DNA of 64,000 nucleotides from Chryseobacterium antibioticum (GTDB lineage Bacteria > Bacteroidota > Bacteroidia > Flavobacteriales > Weeksellaceae), in NCBI RefSeq assembly GCF_012927325.1, contig NZ_JABBGI010000006.1, positions 124,001 to 188,000 on the forward strand, read 5' to 3'. Below, piece by piece: positions 17,401-25,643 of this stretch. Below the pieces are notes generated by a model. The model was not told the DNA's origin, did no database searches, and was given only the letters and a program-made list of their open reading frames with translations. Positions within the stretch are counted from its first letter, which is position 1; each line of letters opens with the position of its first letter. The translations under genes were made by a program, and so were the position numbers.

Positions 17401-18783
17401 ACAGGAGCAGGAGCTGAGGTACAGAAACCTTTAGCGACAGTGGTGATCGGAGGATTGGTAACCGCTACATTCCTTACCTTATTTGTTTTGCCGATGCTCT
17501 ATATTATTTTTAATTCAAAGATTTCAGGAAAAATGAATAAAATTAAGCCAATTACAACGGTTATCGTTCTTGGGTTTCTGATGTTCGGACAGGTGTTTAA
17601 AGCGCAGACCAGACAGATTTCTGTGGATCAGGCCGTAGAAATGGCTGCCGAAAATAATTTGGTTCTAAAATCAAAAGATCTGAATATAAAATCTGCAGAA
17701 GCTTTGAAAGGAACGGCAAAAGAACTTCCCAAATTAAATTTTGAAGCACAACTCGGGCAGTACAACAGTCCGAAATTCGATCAGTCATTTGCCATTTCGC
17801 AAACCATTCCTTTCCCGACACTGTTCAAAGCAAGGAGAGAATTGATCACTGAAAATATAAAAAGCAGGCAAATCGATAAAGAAGTTTCGGCGAACGAACT
17901 GACCAAACAGGTAAGGAGTTATTATTATCAGATCGAATACCTTCAGTACAACAAATTCAAGCTGAAGGATCTCGACAGTCTGTATCAGGATTTTATTCGA
18001 ATTGCAAGCGTAAGATTTAAAGCAGGAGATATAAAGAAGATTGAAATTAATACAGCAGAAACCCAAAAGGGGGAGATCAGTCTGCTGTTGAAACAGAATG
18101 AAGTGTATTTAAACAATGCTTATAAAAATTTAAAGACGTTATTAAATACTTCCGAAGATATTGAAGTTCCTTTTAAAAGCGATTACGAACCTTTGAGAAC
18201 AGAAAATATCCTCGACAGTTCTTCTGTAGTCAATAACCCTACAGTCAAAGCTTTATATCACGAAATGGAGATTGCTGAAAAGAATAAAAATGTGGAGAAA
18301 TCCCAGGGACTTCCCGAATTCAGCCTCGGATTGACCAGCCAGTCGCTGATTGGTTTCCATACCAAAAACGGGCAGGAGAAATTTTATAATGCGGGCGACC
18401 GTTTCAATTCGTTCTCTGTAGGCGTTGCCATTCCTTTGATGTTTGGAGCAACAAAAGCAAGAATGCAGTCTCTGGAGTATGAAAAACTGGCCGCCGAAAC
18501 CAATGCAAAGATGAAACAGAAGCAGCTTTCAACACAGCTTGAAAATGCTTTTGAACAATATCAGCAGGATATACAACAGTATGAATATTACATAAGTCAG
18601 GCTATTCCTAATGCCGAAAAAATTGTAAAAGCAGCTCAGTTAGGGTACAAAACAGGAGAAATTTCTTATGTAGAATATCTCTTTGCCCTGCAGACGGCCA
18701 CCAATATTCAGTTAAAATATTTAGAATCCATTCAGCAGGTCAATCAATCTGTAGTTACCATTAATTCAATCATCAATAAATAA
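14422..18783 (+). CDS. CzcA/CusA heavy-metal RND efflux pump fused to a TolC-like outer-membrane channel
   Basis: 1453 residues, GTG start (no better ATG upstream). Residues 1-~1040 are a complete heavy-metal RND pump: TM1 at the N-terminus with PIDAVPDITNNQVQI, the proton-relay TM4 motif D401-FGLIV-D407-GAVIIVE, and the second TM bundle (GVAVLNGIVLIGTFNQL). From ~1066 an outer-membrane factor follows (VDQAVEMAAENNLVLKSKDLNIKSAEA, long helical hairpins, GVAIPLMFGATKARMQ), so pump and channel are one polypeptide; a hydrophobic segment near 1045-1062 (VIVLGFLMFGQVFKAQ) looks like an embedded signal sequence. Such fusions are known in Bacteroidota. With CzcB, 1 bp downstream, it forms a tripartite exporter for divalent cations; Zn/Co/Cd is more likely than Cu given the neighbours. 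Confidence 0.95.
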   Translation: MLDKIIKFSIKNKVVVGIMTLLLIIWGVWSATKLPIDAVPDITNNQVQIITACPTLAGQEVEQLVTFPIEQSIANVPDIQETRSISRFGLSVITVVFKENVDVYFARQLINEQLKLAVEEIPKGVGTPELAPVSTGLGEVYQYILHPKKGSEKKYSAKELRTMQDWIVRRQLNGTPGVAEINSFGGELKQYEVGVNPDRLKAMGVSISDIFTALEKNNQNTGGAYIDKKPNAYFIRGIGFVTSLEDIKNISVKNETGSVPIFIKDVAEVRLGSAVRYGALTYNGKVDAVGGVVMMLKGANSNDVVSLIKAKIPTIQKSLPNDVVIEPFLDRTDLVGRAINTVEKNLIEGALIVIFVLVVFLGNLRAGLIVASAIPLSLLFALGMMNVFGVSANLMSLGAIDFGLIVDGAVIIVEATLHHLGLRKSVRNLTQNEMDEEVFLSASKIRSSAAFGEIIILIVYIPILTLAGVEGKMFTPMAKTVGFAILGALILSLTYIPMMSALFLSKKMSHKETFSDKMMNFLQKIYQPMLHKAVKVKYIIVSATIFIFVISAFIFKNMGGEFIPQLQEGDYAFHCILPQGSSLSQSIETSMQASRIIKQFDEVKMVVGKTGSAEVPTDPMPPEATDLIVVLKPQSEWKSKKSYTELADEISEKLETIPGVFFEKNQPIQMRFNELMTGIRQDVAVKIFGENLDSLSIYADKVGKIIQTVDGATPPQIERISGLPQINVEYDRTRMANYGLNIEDVNNAVSTAFAGKAAGQVFENERRFDLVVRLDSLHRTNIDDVNNLMIATGTGAQIPLSQVANISYKLGPAQISREEGKRRIVIGFNVKGRDVQSVVKDIQVKLDQQVKLPSGYYFTYGGQFENLQEASKRLMIAVPVSLFLIFMLLYFTFHSFKQAALIFTAIPMSAIGGVFALLLRDMPFSISAGIGFIALFGVAVLNGIVLIGTFNQLEKDGETDVLKRVYEGTKTRLRPVLMTATVASLGFLPMAISTGAGAEVQKPLATVVIGGLVTATFLTLFVLPMLYIIFNSKISGKMNKIKPITTVIVLGFLMFGQVFKAQTRQISVDQAVEMAAENNLVLKSKDLNIKSAEALKGTAKELPKLNFEAQLGQYNSPKFDQSFAISQTIPFPTLFKARRELITENIKSRQIDKEVSANELTKQVRSYYYQIEYLQYNKFKLKDLDSLYQDFIRIASVRFKAGDIKKIEINTAETQKGEISLLLKQNEVYLNNAYKNLKTLLNTSEDIEVPFKSDYEPLRTENILDSSSVVNNPTVKALYHEMEIAEKNKNVEKSQGLPEFSLGLTSQSLIGFHTKNGQEKFYNAGDRFNSFSVGVAIPLMFGATKARMQSLEYEKLAAETNAKMKQKQLSTQLENAFEQYQQDIQQYEYYISQAIPNAEKIVKAAQLGYKTGEISYVEYLFALQTATNIQLKYLESIQQVNQSVVTINSIINK

Positions 18784-18784
18784 C

Positions 18785-20047
18785 ATGAAAATAAAGCACA
18801 ATATCATATCTCTGACCGTCACGGCACTTTTACTTATAAGCTGCGGAAAAAAAGAAGCAACAGCAGAAAATACTGAAGTAAAAACTGAAAAAGCGGTAGC
18901 CGGTCATGAAGAAGCACCGCAGACTATTGCTTCATTAACTGAAGAACAGATAAAGTCCGTCGGGATATCTTTAGGTCCCATAGAAATGAAGGAACTTACG
19001 TCCACCGTCAAAGCCAACGGTCTTCTGAGAGTTCCCAATAATAACAAAGCCGCTATCACTTCTCTGTATGGCGGAGTGATCAAAACCCTGAACGTACAGG
19101 TAGGAAGCATCGTAAAAAAAGGACAGGTGATCGCAACCATTGCAAACCCTGAATTTATACAGCTTCAGGAAGAATATCTGACCACCAACAGTAGAATTAC
19201 CTATGCAGAACAGGAATACCGAAGACAGCGTGAGCTTTTTGACAATGATGCAGGCGCAAAGAAAAACCTGCAGAGTTCAGATGCAGAGCTTAAAACCCTG
19301 AGAACGAAAAAAGCTTCCCTTCTGAGACAGCTTCAGATGATGGGAATCAGTCCGGGAAAAGTAAATAATTCCAATATGAGATCAGGGTTGGTGATTACAG
19401 CACCGATCAGTGGAACGGTCAGCAATATTTCAGCACAGATCGGAAGCTATGTAGATGTTTCATCACCTGTGGCAGAGATTATTGATAACAATTCGATCCA
19501 TCTTGACCTGCAGGTTTTTGAAAAAGATCTTCCTAAAATGAGAGTAGGGCAGATCGTGCATTTCAAGTTAACGAATAATCCCGAAACGGAATATGATGCC
19601 ATGGTTTACAGTGTAGGATCTTCTTTTGAAAACGAAAGCAAAACCGTTTCTGTACACGGCACAGTGACAGGAAATAAAGCAGGTCTCATCGACGGTATGA
19701 ATATCACCGGAATTGTAAGTCTTGATAAAAATACAACGCCTGCCGTTCCTAATGAAGCCATCGTAGAAGCCGACGGAAAATACTATGTCTTTATCCGTAC
19801 CGATAAAAAACCGGAGGAACATGAAGAGGAAGAAGGTGGAGATGATCACAAAGAAGAAAAAGGAGAACCTGCCCAACATCAAAAAACCTTGAATTTTGAA
19901 AAAGTAGAAGTGATAAAAGGAACATCAGATATGGGATATACGGCCATTACGCCTGTTAAAGGAATTCCTGTTGATGCCAGAATTGTAGTAAAAGGAGCCT
20001 TTTTCGTGAATGCTAAACTTTCCAATTCCGGCGGGCATGAGCATTAA
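18785..20047 (+). CDS. CzcB/CusB-type periplasmic adaptor (membrane-fusion) lipoprotein
   Basis: 420 residues. Lipoprotein signal with Cys20 (LLLISCGKKE). It has the barrel-sandwich (lipoyl-like) hybrid region GGVIKTLNVQVGSIVKKGQVIATIANPEFIQ, a helical hairpin (~115-180), and the second lipoyl half APISGTVSNISAQIGSYVDVSSPVAEI. Near residues 340-365 is a His/Glu/Asp-rich insert (EEHEEEEGGDDHKEE...HQ) and the C-terminus is GGHEH, both likely metal-binding. It follows the pump-channel fusion by 1 bp, so the two are translationally coupled. It links the RND pump with the outer-membrane part and may deliver periplasmic metal. Confidence 0.95.
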   Translation: MKIKHNIISLTVTALLLISCGKKEATAENTEVKTEKAVAGHEEAPQTIASLTEEQIKSVGISLGPIEMKELTSTVKANGLLRVPNNNKAAITSLYGGVIKTLNVQVGSIVKKGQVIATIANPEFIQLQEEYLTTNSRITYAEQEYRRQRELFDNDAGAKKNLQSSDAELKTLRTKKASLLRQLQMMGISPGKVNNSNMRSGLVITAPISGTVSNISAQIGSYVDVSSPVAEIIDNNSIHLDLQVFEKDLPKMRVGQIVHFKLTNNPETEYDAMVYSVGSSFENESKTVSVHGTVTGNKAGLIDGMNITGIVSLDKNTTPAVPNEAIVEADGKYYVFIRTDKKPEEHEEEEGGDDHKEEKGEPAQHQKTLNFEKVEVIKGTSDMGYTAITPVKGIPVDARIVVKGAFFVNAKLSNSGGHEH

Positions 20048-20177
20048 AATAAGGAAATGATAATCGATTTATAGAAACAGACCGAAAGAACTACCGATTT
20101 TTATGCCTAAATTAGAGTTGTTTACGGTACATTTTCAGAGGTCAGAATATAAGAAACGCTCTAATACATCTTCAGCT

Positions 20178-21059
20178 ATGCTGTTAAACAAGAAAATATC
20201 CATCTGGTATTTCATCCGTGAAATAAAAACCCAGATTCTGTATATGGGCATATTTGCTGTGTCCATAGGATTATTAGACCTTCTCCCATGGTTCCGGAAA
20301 ATCTCACTTCCACTCAATATTCCTGCTCTCTTAGGAACCGCAGTATCATTGCTGCTGGCTTTCCGGACCTCACAGTCTTACGAAAGATGGTGGGAAGCCA
20401 GAACAGTCTGGGGAGCGATAGTGAATGATTCAAGAACCCTGATGAGGTTGGTGATACAGTTTTCCCCTGTTGGAGAAGATAAAATCATAAAAGAATTTGC
20501 AGAAAGGCAGATCATCTGGACCTATGCGCTTGGGGAATCTTTAAGAAGACAGCCTTTTTCAGAAAGAGTTCAGAACTATCTGGATAAGCATCAGATCAAA
20601 GCCACAAATATTCCGAATGCCCTTTTGGATGCCCATTCTCAACAGCTCAAAGAAATTGCTTCTTCAAAAGGTTTAACAGACTTTCAACAGATGCAGCTAA
20701 ATGACATCATCACCAGGCTCTGCGATAGTATGGGGAAATGTGAAAGATTGAAGAATACAGTTTTCCCGAGGTCTTACAGTATTTTGTTGCATACCCTAAT
20801 CTATGTTTTTGCTGCCATCCTTCCTTTTGGACTGGATGATGCACAGCTGGCTGTTGAGATCATCATCACATTCCTTATTCCGGTCATGTTTCTTGCGATA
20901 GAAAAAACATCAATCATCATGCAGGATCCTTTTGAAAACGGACCTGTAGATACGCCTGTGACCGCATTGGCGCAGACCATTGAAATTAATATTAAACAGA
21001 TGACAGGAGATCAGAATGTTCCTGCCAAAAAAGATAATTCTTTGTATTACGAAATGTGA
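20178..21059 (+). CDS. Bestrophin-family anion/cation channel
   Basis: 293 residues from the ATG at 20178 (MLLNKKISIWYF); a longer frame from 20103 adds 25 polar residues and is less likely. Bestrophin features: TM segments around LYMGIFAVSIGLLDLL and IPALLGTAVSLLLAFRTSQSYERWWEARTVWGAIVNDSRTLMR (the diagnostic block), TM pair near ILLHTLIYVFAAILPFGL and the FENGPVDTPVTAL C-terminal motif. Prokaryotic bestrophins are pentameric channels, some sodium-selective. It lies inside the metal-efflux cluster, between CzcB and a CDF transporter, but its role there is unclear. Confidence 0.9.
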   Translation: MLLNKKISIWYFIREIKTQILYMGIFAVSIGLLDLLPWFRKISLPLNIPALLGTAVSLLLAFRTSQSYERWWEARTVWGAIVNDSRTLMRLVIQFSPVGEDKIIKEFAERQIIWTYALGESLRRQPFSERVQNYLDKHQIKATNIPNALLDAHSQQLKEIASSKGLTDFQQMQLNDIITRLCDSMGKCERLKNTVFPRSYSILLHTLIYVFAAILPFGLDDAQLAVEIIITFLIPVMFLAIEKTSIIMQDPFENGPVDTPVTALAQTIEINIKQMTGDQNVPAKKDNSLYYEM

Positions 21060-21081
21060 TCAACTAAAATTTCAGAAAAAC

Positions 21082-21978
21082 ATGGAAGAAATAAAAACAC
21101 AAACAGGTTCCCCGGCCAGCAGAAATAAAAAGAATCTGCTTTTTGTCCTGCTGTTGAGCGGAACCTACATGATTGCTGAGGTGATTGGCGGCCTTGTAAC
21201 CCAAAGTCTTGCCCTGATGGCAGACGCTGCACATATGCTGACCGATGTTGTGGGGTTATTTTTGGCATTGATAGCCATCAAAATAGGAGAACGAAAAGCA
21301 GATGCTTCTAAGACATTCGGGTATTACCGGACAGAGATATTGGCAGCAGTAATCAATGCAGTGGTGTTACTCGGTATTTCCCTGTATGTATTGTATGAAG
21401 CGTACCAAAGATTTCAGAATCCTCCGGCAGTTCAGAGCAAAACAATGCTGATTGTCGCAGGATTAGGACTTGTAGTCAATATTATCGGAATGATGATCCT
21501 CAGAAAAGATTCAGAAGGAAGCCTGAATATGAAAGGCGCTTATTTTGAAGTGCTTTCCGACATGCTTACCTCTATTGGAGTGATGATTGCAGGAGTTATT
21601 ATGCTGACAACGGGTTGGTATTATGCTGATCCAATTATTTCAGCAGCGATTGGTCTGTTGATTTTTCCAAGAACCTGGCGTTTGCTGAAAGAAGCAGTTA
21701 ATGTATTACTGGAAGGAACTCCGAAAGATGTAGATATTCACCAGCTGCGTCAGTCACTGGAGGAAGTTCCCGGAGTAAAAGATGTTCATGATCTTCATGT
21801 ATGGTCATTGACATCAAGCGTAAATGCGATGAGTGCACACATCGTCAGAGATAGCAGAACGGCTCAAAACCAATTGTTGAAAACCTTAACGGACGTAACA
21901 ACCGAGAATTTTAAGATCAGCCATACCACTTTTCAGATTGAAGAAGAAGGTTATGAAGAACAGGAAGTACATCTTTAA
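21082..21978 (+). CDS. Cation diffusion facilitator (CzcD-type Zn/Cd/Co exporter)
   Basis: 298 residues from the ATG at 21082 (MEEIKTQTG); the frame is open back to 21016 but that would overlap the bestrophin gene. Six TM segments. TM2 carries H-x3-D (ADAAHMLTDVVGLFLALIAIK) and TM5 a matching FEVLSDMLTSIGV, the four zinc-ligand positions of CDF proteins. The C-terminal cytoplasmic ferredoxin-like domain (VKDVHDLHVWSLTSSVNAMSAHIV) is the dimer/metal-sensing domain. It exports Zn2+ and related ions in exchange for protons. It is followed after 15 bp by the Fur-family regulator. Confidence 0.95.
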   Translation: MEEIKTQTGSPASRNKKNLLFVLLLSGTYMIAEVIGGLVTQSLALMADAAHMLTDVVGLFLALIAIKIGERKADASKTFGYYRTEILAAVINAVVLLGISLYVLYEAYQRFQNPPAVQSKTMLIVAGLGLVVNIIGMMILRKDSEGSLNMKGAYFEVLSDMLTSIGVMIAGVIMLTTGWYYADPIISAAIGLLIFPRTWRLLKEAVNVLLEGTPKDVDIHQLRQSLEEVPGVKDVHDLHVWSLTSSVNAMSAHIVRDSRTAQNQLLKTLTDVTTENFKISHTTFQIEEEGYEEQEVHL

Positions 21979-21993
21979 AAATTAAATGCAGAC

Positions 21994-22413
21994 ATGAAAA
22001 AAGATATAGAAAACAAGCTCATCGATAAAAATACCAAGCCCACCAGCATGCGAATCCTGGTGTATGATTTTTTAAGTACGCAGGAAGCTGCACTGTCCCT
22101 TTCTGAAGTGGAAAATCATTTTGATAATGCGGACAGGACAACTATTTACCGGACATTGAAAACCTTTGAAGAAAAAGGAATTGTCCACAGCATCCAGGAA
22201 AATACCACTACAAAATATAAATTATGTGATGACGGTTGCGATGAGAAAACACACAAAGACTGGCATTTGCATTTTTACTGCAAAATATGCAAGCAGACCA
22301 CCTGCAGAGAAGATATTTCTTTCCCGGAAAATGTTCAGACCAATTTCAGAATCGATGAAATAAGACTTTTTGCCAAAGGAATCTGCGAAAACTGCCTTGA
22401 AAGTTTGCAATAG
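21994..22413 (+). CDS. Fur-family metal-responsive repressor (Zur-like)
   Basis: 139 residues. N-terminal winged helix (TSMRILVYDFLST ... DRTTIYRTLKTFEEKGIVHSI), then the dimerisation domain with the HLHFYC-KIC metal segment (His/Cys ligands) and CxxC pairs (CKIC and CENC) that form the structural zinc site. The overall shape is that of Fur/Zur proteins, and the surrounding zinc exporters favour zinc or a similar divalent metal. The stop codon lies inside the perfect palindrome at 22406-22420, the likely operator for the ATPase gene. A similar site precedes the RND pump, so this regulator probably controls the whole cluster. Confidence 0.92.
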   Translation: MKKDIENKLIDKNTKPTSMRILVYDFLSTQEAALSLSEVENHFDNADRTTIYRTLKTFEEKGIVHSIQENTTTKYKLCDDGCDEKTHKDWHLHFYCKICKQTTCREDISFPENVQTNFRIDEIRLFAKGICENCLESLQ

Positions 22414-22420
22414 TATTGCA
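22406..22420. promoter_or_regulatory. Candidate Fur-family operator, perfect 7-1-7 palindrome
   Basis: TGCAATA-G-TATTGCA, perfectly symmetric, overlapping the TAG stop of the Fur-family gene and 38 bp upstream of the P-type ATPase start. Same geometry as Fur/Zur/PerR boxes (7-1-7), with a different sequence from the classical ones. Confidence 0.7.
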
Positions 22421-22457
22421 CTGAGTATAACCTTAATTTTACATCAAAATAGTATTT

Positions 22458-24422
22458 ATGGAAGAATGTTGCAGTACAAAACCTAAAAAGAAAGAACAGC
22501 ATACACACGATCATTCCGAAGGAGACGGACATGATCACTCTCACGATACAGGAGACAAAACACCTTTTCAGATGTTTCTTCCTGCCATCATCTCTTTCCT
22601 GCTGTTGCTGATAGGAATAGCATTGGACAATTATATAAAAACAGAATGGTTTACAGACTGGGTGCGTTTGGTCTGGTATCTGGCGGCCTATATTCCTGTA
22701 GGATTTCCCGTATTAAAGGAAGCCTACGAAAGTATCGTTCACGGAGATGTCTTTTCTGAATTTTTCCTGATGGGAATTGCCACAGTAGGAGCATTTGCAA
22801 TCGGGGAATATCCGGAAGGTGTTGCTGTAATGCTTTTCTATTCCGTAGGAGAAGTGTTCCAGGGAATGGCGGTTTCAAGAGCCAAAGGAAATATCAAAGC
22901 CTTGCTGGATCAGCGTCCTGATGAGGTGACAGTCATTGAAGGCAGCCAGCCTAAAACGATTAAAGCAAAAGAAACCAAAATAGGAGATATCATCCAGCTG
23001 AAACCCGGTGAAAAACTGGCTCTTGATGGTGAACTGATGACAGAATCAGCTTCATTCAATACCGCTGCACTCACAGGTGAAAGCAAACCGGATACGAAGA
23101 CAAAAGGAGAAGTTGTACTTGCAGGAATGATCAATATGAACAGCATCGCTCTTGTAAAGGTAAATACCGCTTATGAAGACAGCAAGCTGAGTAAAATTCT
23201 GGAGCTGGTGCAAAATGCTACTGCGCAGAAAGCCCCGACCGAATTATTCATCAGAAAATTCGCAAAAGTGTACACGCCGATTGTTGTATTTCTTGCCATA
23301 GGAATCTGTCTTTTGCCTTATTTCTTTGTGAACGATTATCAGTTCAGAGATTGGTTGTACAGAGCCTTGATTTTCCTTGTTATTTCATGTCCTTGTGCAT
23401 TGGTGATTTCCATTCCGCTGGGGTATTTCGGAGGAATTGGAGCTGCGAGCAGAAACGGGATCCTGTTTAAAGGAAGTAATTTCTTAGACAGTATCGCAGA
23501 GATCAAGAATGTGGTGATGGATAAAACCGGAACCATGACGGAGGGCGTATTCAAAGTGCAGGAAGTAAACATTCAGCCTGAATTCAATAAAGACGATATC
23601 CTGAAATTGGTCAACGCTTTGGAAAGCAAAAGTACCCATCCTGTAGCTACAGCGATCCATAATTATGCAGGCGATATTGATCATACTATTCCCCTGGAAA
23701 ATGTGGAAGAATTGGCAGGGCATGGCTTAAAAGCTTCAGTCAATGGAAAAGAATTGCTGGTAGGTAATTTTAAGTTGATGGATAAATTCAATATCAGCTA
23801 CGATACCAATCACGCCAATATTGTGTACACGCTTATTGCCGTAGCTTATGATAAAAAGTTTGCAGGCTATATCACCATTGCAGACAGTATAAAAAGTGAT
23901 GCTAAAGAAACCGTTGACAACCTGCACAGAATGGGCGTAAAAGCCACCATGCTGAGCGGTGATAAAAGTACCGTTGTCAGATATGTGGCAGATCAACTGG
24001 GTATCGATAATGCTTTCGGAGATCTTTTACCGGAAGACAAAGTGAATAAAGTAAAAGAAATCAAAGCGAAAAATCAAACCGTAGCCTTTGTTGGGGATGG
24101 CGTGAATGATGCTCCGGTAGTTGCACTCAGCGACGTAGGAATTGCTATGGGCGGGCTCGGAAGCGATGCCACAATTGAAACAGCAGATGTCGTTATCCAG
24201 GATGATAAACCAAGCAAAATCCCAATGGCCATCAACATAGGGAAGCAGACCAAGAAGATTGTATGGCAGAATATTGTGTTAGCCTTTGTTGTAAAAGCTG
24301 TTGTCCTAGCGCTTGGAGCCGGAGGTTTAGCCACAATGTGGGAAGCCGTATTTGCAGATGTGGGAGTAGCAATGCTGGCGATCTTAAATGCAGTGAGGAT
24401 TCAGAGGATGAAGTTTAATTAG
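22458..24422 (+). CDS. Zn2+/Cd2+/Pb2+-exporting P1B-type ATPase (ZntA-like)
   Basis: 654 residues. The N-terminus has Cys and His-rich metal-binding text (EECCSTKP ... HTHDHSEGDGHDHSHD) in place of a full HMA domain. Key motifs: TGES in the actuator domain, S-C311-P-C313-A-L in TM6, D355-KTGT phosphorylation site, GDGVNDAPV hinge, and an Asp in the last TM pair (FADVGVAMLAILNAVR), which is typical of the Zn/Cd/Pb subgroup. It exports divalent metal from the cytoplasm and completes the cluster. A probable Fur-family operator lies just upstream, so expression likely rises with metal. Confidence 0.95.
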   Translation: MEECCSTKPKKKEQHTHDHSEGDGHDHSHDTGDKTPFQMFLPAIISFLLLLIGIALDNYIKTEWFTDWVRLVWYLAAYIPVGFPVLKEAYESIVHGDVFSEFFLMGIATVGAFAIGEYPEGVAVMLFYSVGEVFQGMAVSRAKGNIKALLDQRPDEVTVIEGSQPKTIKAKETKIGDIIQLKPGEKLALDGELMTESASFNTAALTGESKPDTKTKGEVVLAGMINMNSIALVKVNTAYEDSKLSKILELVQNATAQKAPTELFIRKFAKVYTPIVVFLAIGICLLPYFFVNDYQFRDWLYRALIFLVISCPCALVISIPLGYFGGIGAASRNGILFKGSNFLDSIAEIKNVVMDKTGTMTEGVFKVQEVNIQPEFNKDDILKLVNALESKSTHPVATAIHNYAGDIDHTIPLENVEELAGHGLKASVNGKELLVGNFKLMDKFNISYDTNHANIVYTLIAVAYDKKFAGYITIADSIKSDAKETVDNLHRMGVKATMLSGDKSTVVRYVADQLGIDNAFGDLLPEDKVNKVKEIKAKNQTVAFVGDGVNDAPVVALSDVGIAMGGLGSDATIETADVVIQDDKPSKIPMAINIGKQTKKIVWQNIVLAFVVKAVVLALGAGGLATMWEAVFADVGVAMLAILNAVRIQRMKFN

Positions 24423-24597
24423 GGAGTAGGGGGAAGGTAGCAGATGGTAGGTTGCAGGTAGCAGGAGTCGAATAATAGGTTTTAGGATAAAGTGACAAAT
24501 AATCACTGCATTATAAAATTTCATCGGAGATAAAACCCTTGCACCTTAAAAAAAGTATTTTGTAATAACCTTCGCGTCCTTGCGATAAAAAACAACC

Positions 24598-24636
24598 AAC
24601 CCTTATAAGTTTTAAAAAGCTGTAAGGGTTTTTTAT
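24598..24636 (+). terminator. Terminator after the metal-efflux cluster
   Basis: AACCCTTA (24598-24605) pairs with TAAGGGTT (24623-24630), followed by TTTTATT. It resembles the element at 30631-30669. Confidence 0.65.
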
Positions 24637-24710
24637 TGAAAGAAAAAGATCTGCGTCATCTGTGAAATCTGCGGGATAAAAACTACCATAACTATAAGAA
24701 ACCTTATTTT

Positions 24711-24773
24711 CCCTAATCCCTAATCCCTAATCCCTAATCCCTAATCCCTAATCCCTAATCCCTAATCCCTAAT
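24711..24773. repeat. Nine tandem copies of the heptamer CCCTAAT
   Basis: Exactly nine head-to-tail copies (63 bp), followed by CTAAAAA. No variation between copies. It lies between the terminator and the promoter of the small Cys-motif gene at 24854. The purpose is unknown; perfect short tandem repeats of this kind may change in copy number by slippage. Confidence 0.95.
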
Positions 24774-24828
24774 CTAAAAATAATCAATGACATTCATCAT
24801 AATTAATACATAAACACAATTTGAGTAG

Positions 24829-24836
24829 TATATTTG
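24829..24836 (+). promoter_or_regulatory. -7 promoter box (TATATTTG)
   Basis: TATATTTG matches TAnnTTTG, 18 bp before the TTG start at 24854. No well-spaced -33 box is seen. Confidence 0.45.
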
Positions 24837-24853
24837 TACAACAGAACTGATCA

Positions 24854-25216
24854 TTGAGACTTTTTATTTCCATATTCATCATTTTTACCATTGCATTACG
24901 CCCTGTTTTGCCATTGGTAAACTATGCCGTGAACTATGATTATATTGTAAAAAACCTCTGTGAAAACAGAAATGTTCCTGAGTCAACGTGTAAAGGGAAG
25001 TGTTACGTCAGCAAAGAACTGGCGAAAACAGAAAAACAATCCAACAATTCGCAGGTTATCAAAATATCTGTACTGGATGTTTTTGTTTCCCACGATACCC
25101 TTTCATTTTTAGACCATAAAGAATATGATACTGAAGCTAAGGCTATACATTCGGATTATATTGTTGATCATACTTCAGACTATTTCTCCAGGATATTCCA
25201 TCCTCCTTTAGCCTGA
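24854..25216 (+). CDS. Small exported protein with C-x-GKCY-x-SKEL-x-K motif (paralogue 1)
   Basis: 120 residues from a TTG start (no ATG in the right place; the paralogue at 27184 starts at the equivalent point with ATG). N-terminal hydrophobic segment (RLFISIFIIFTIALRPVLPLVNYAVNYDYI), then L-C-x11-C-K-GKCYVSKELAK, and a divergent C-terminal half ending in FHPPLA. No family name known to me. The paired Cys motif and the neighbours (YHS, SCO1, MbnP/MbnH) suggest metal, probably copper, handling. The same motif with the same spacing is in the protein at 27184-27552. Confidence 0.75.
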   Translation: MRLFISIFIIFTIALRPVLPLVNYAVNYDYIVKNLCENRNVPESTCKGKCYVSKELAKTEKQSNNSQVIKISVLDVFVSHDTLSFLDHKEYDTEAKAIHSDYIVDHTSDYFSRIFHPPLA

Positions 25217-25367
25217 TTTTCAACTATTCTTTTAGTTTTTTATCAAAATATCTTCGTTTTTGTAGCTTAATTTTGCTTTAAGCAATAAGTAATAAAACGA
25301 CGATTATCTTTGTGTTAAAAATTAATGTATACATTCATCATACTATCAATTTCAATTTACAATTAAA

Positions 25368-25643
25368 ATGAAATCAAAAATTATTTTGACTGCATTATTG
25401 TCAGTCTCATTATTCGCCTGTGGCCAAGAAACACCTAAAGTAAAGCATAAAAAGAGTACAACATCTTCAAAATCGACTGTTAAGAAAGTAAAATTTGCTA
25501 ATGCCGAAGATCCTATCTGTCACATGAAAACAGAGGATGATATGAAAGATACAGTGGTCTATAAAAATAAAACGTACGGTTTTTGCAATATCCTCTGTAA
25601 GGACGAGTTCAAAAAAAATCCTGAAAAATATGTCCAAAACTAA
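25368..25643 (+). CDS. YHS-domain lipoprotein
   Basis: 91 residues. Lipoprotein signal (SLFACGQE, Cys18), a Lys/Ser/Thr linker, then a YHS metal-binding domain: DPICHMKTEDDMKDTVVYKNKTYGFCNILCKDEFKKNPEKY. YHS domains are short Cys-containing modules that bind copper or related metals. The stop overlaps the start of the SCO1 gene by 14 bp, so the two are translated together. Confidence 0.88.
   Translation: MKSKIILTALLSVSLFACGQETPKVKHKKSTTSSKSTVKKVKFANAEDPICHMKTEDDMKDTVVYKNKTYGFCNILCKDEFKKNPEKYVQN

Larger units (their letters stand above)
24423..24853. other. 430-bp intergenic region with terminator and simple repeats
   Basis: No gene is visible. It contains a purine-rich imperfect repeat near 24421-24470 (GGTAGCAG-type units), text of the CTTCGCGTCCTTGCG and ATCTGCGTCATCTGTG kind often seen between Flavobacteriia genes, the terminator at 24598-24636, the CCCTAAT array at 24711-24773, and the promoter box of the next gene. 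Confidence 0.7.

Noticed and set aside
24711..24773. CRISPR array
   Set aside because: Repeat unit is 7 bp without spacers, no cas genes nearby.
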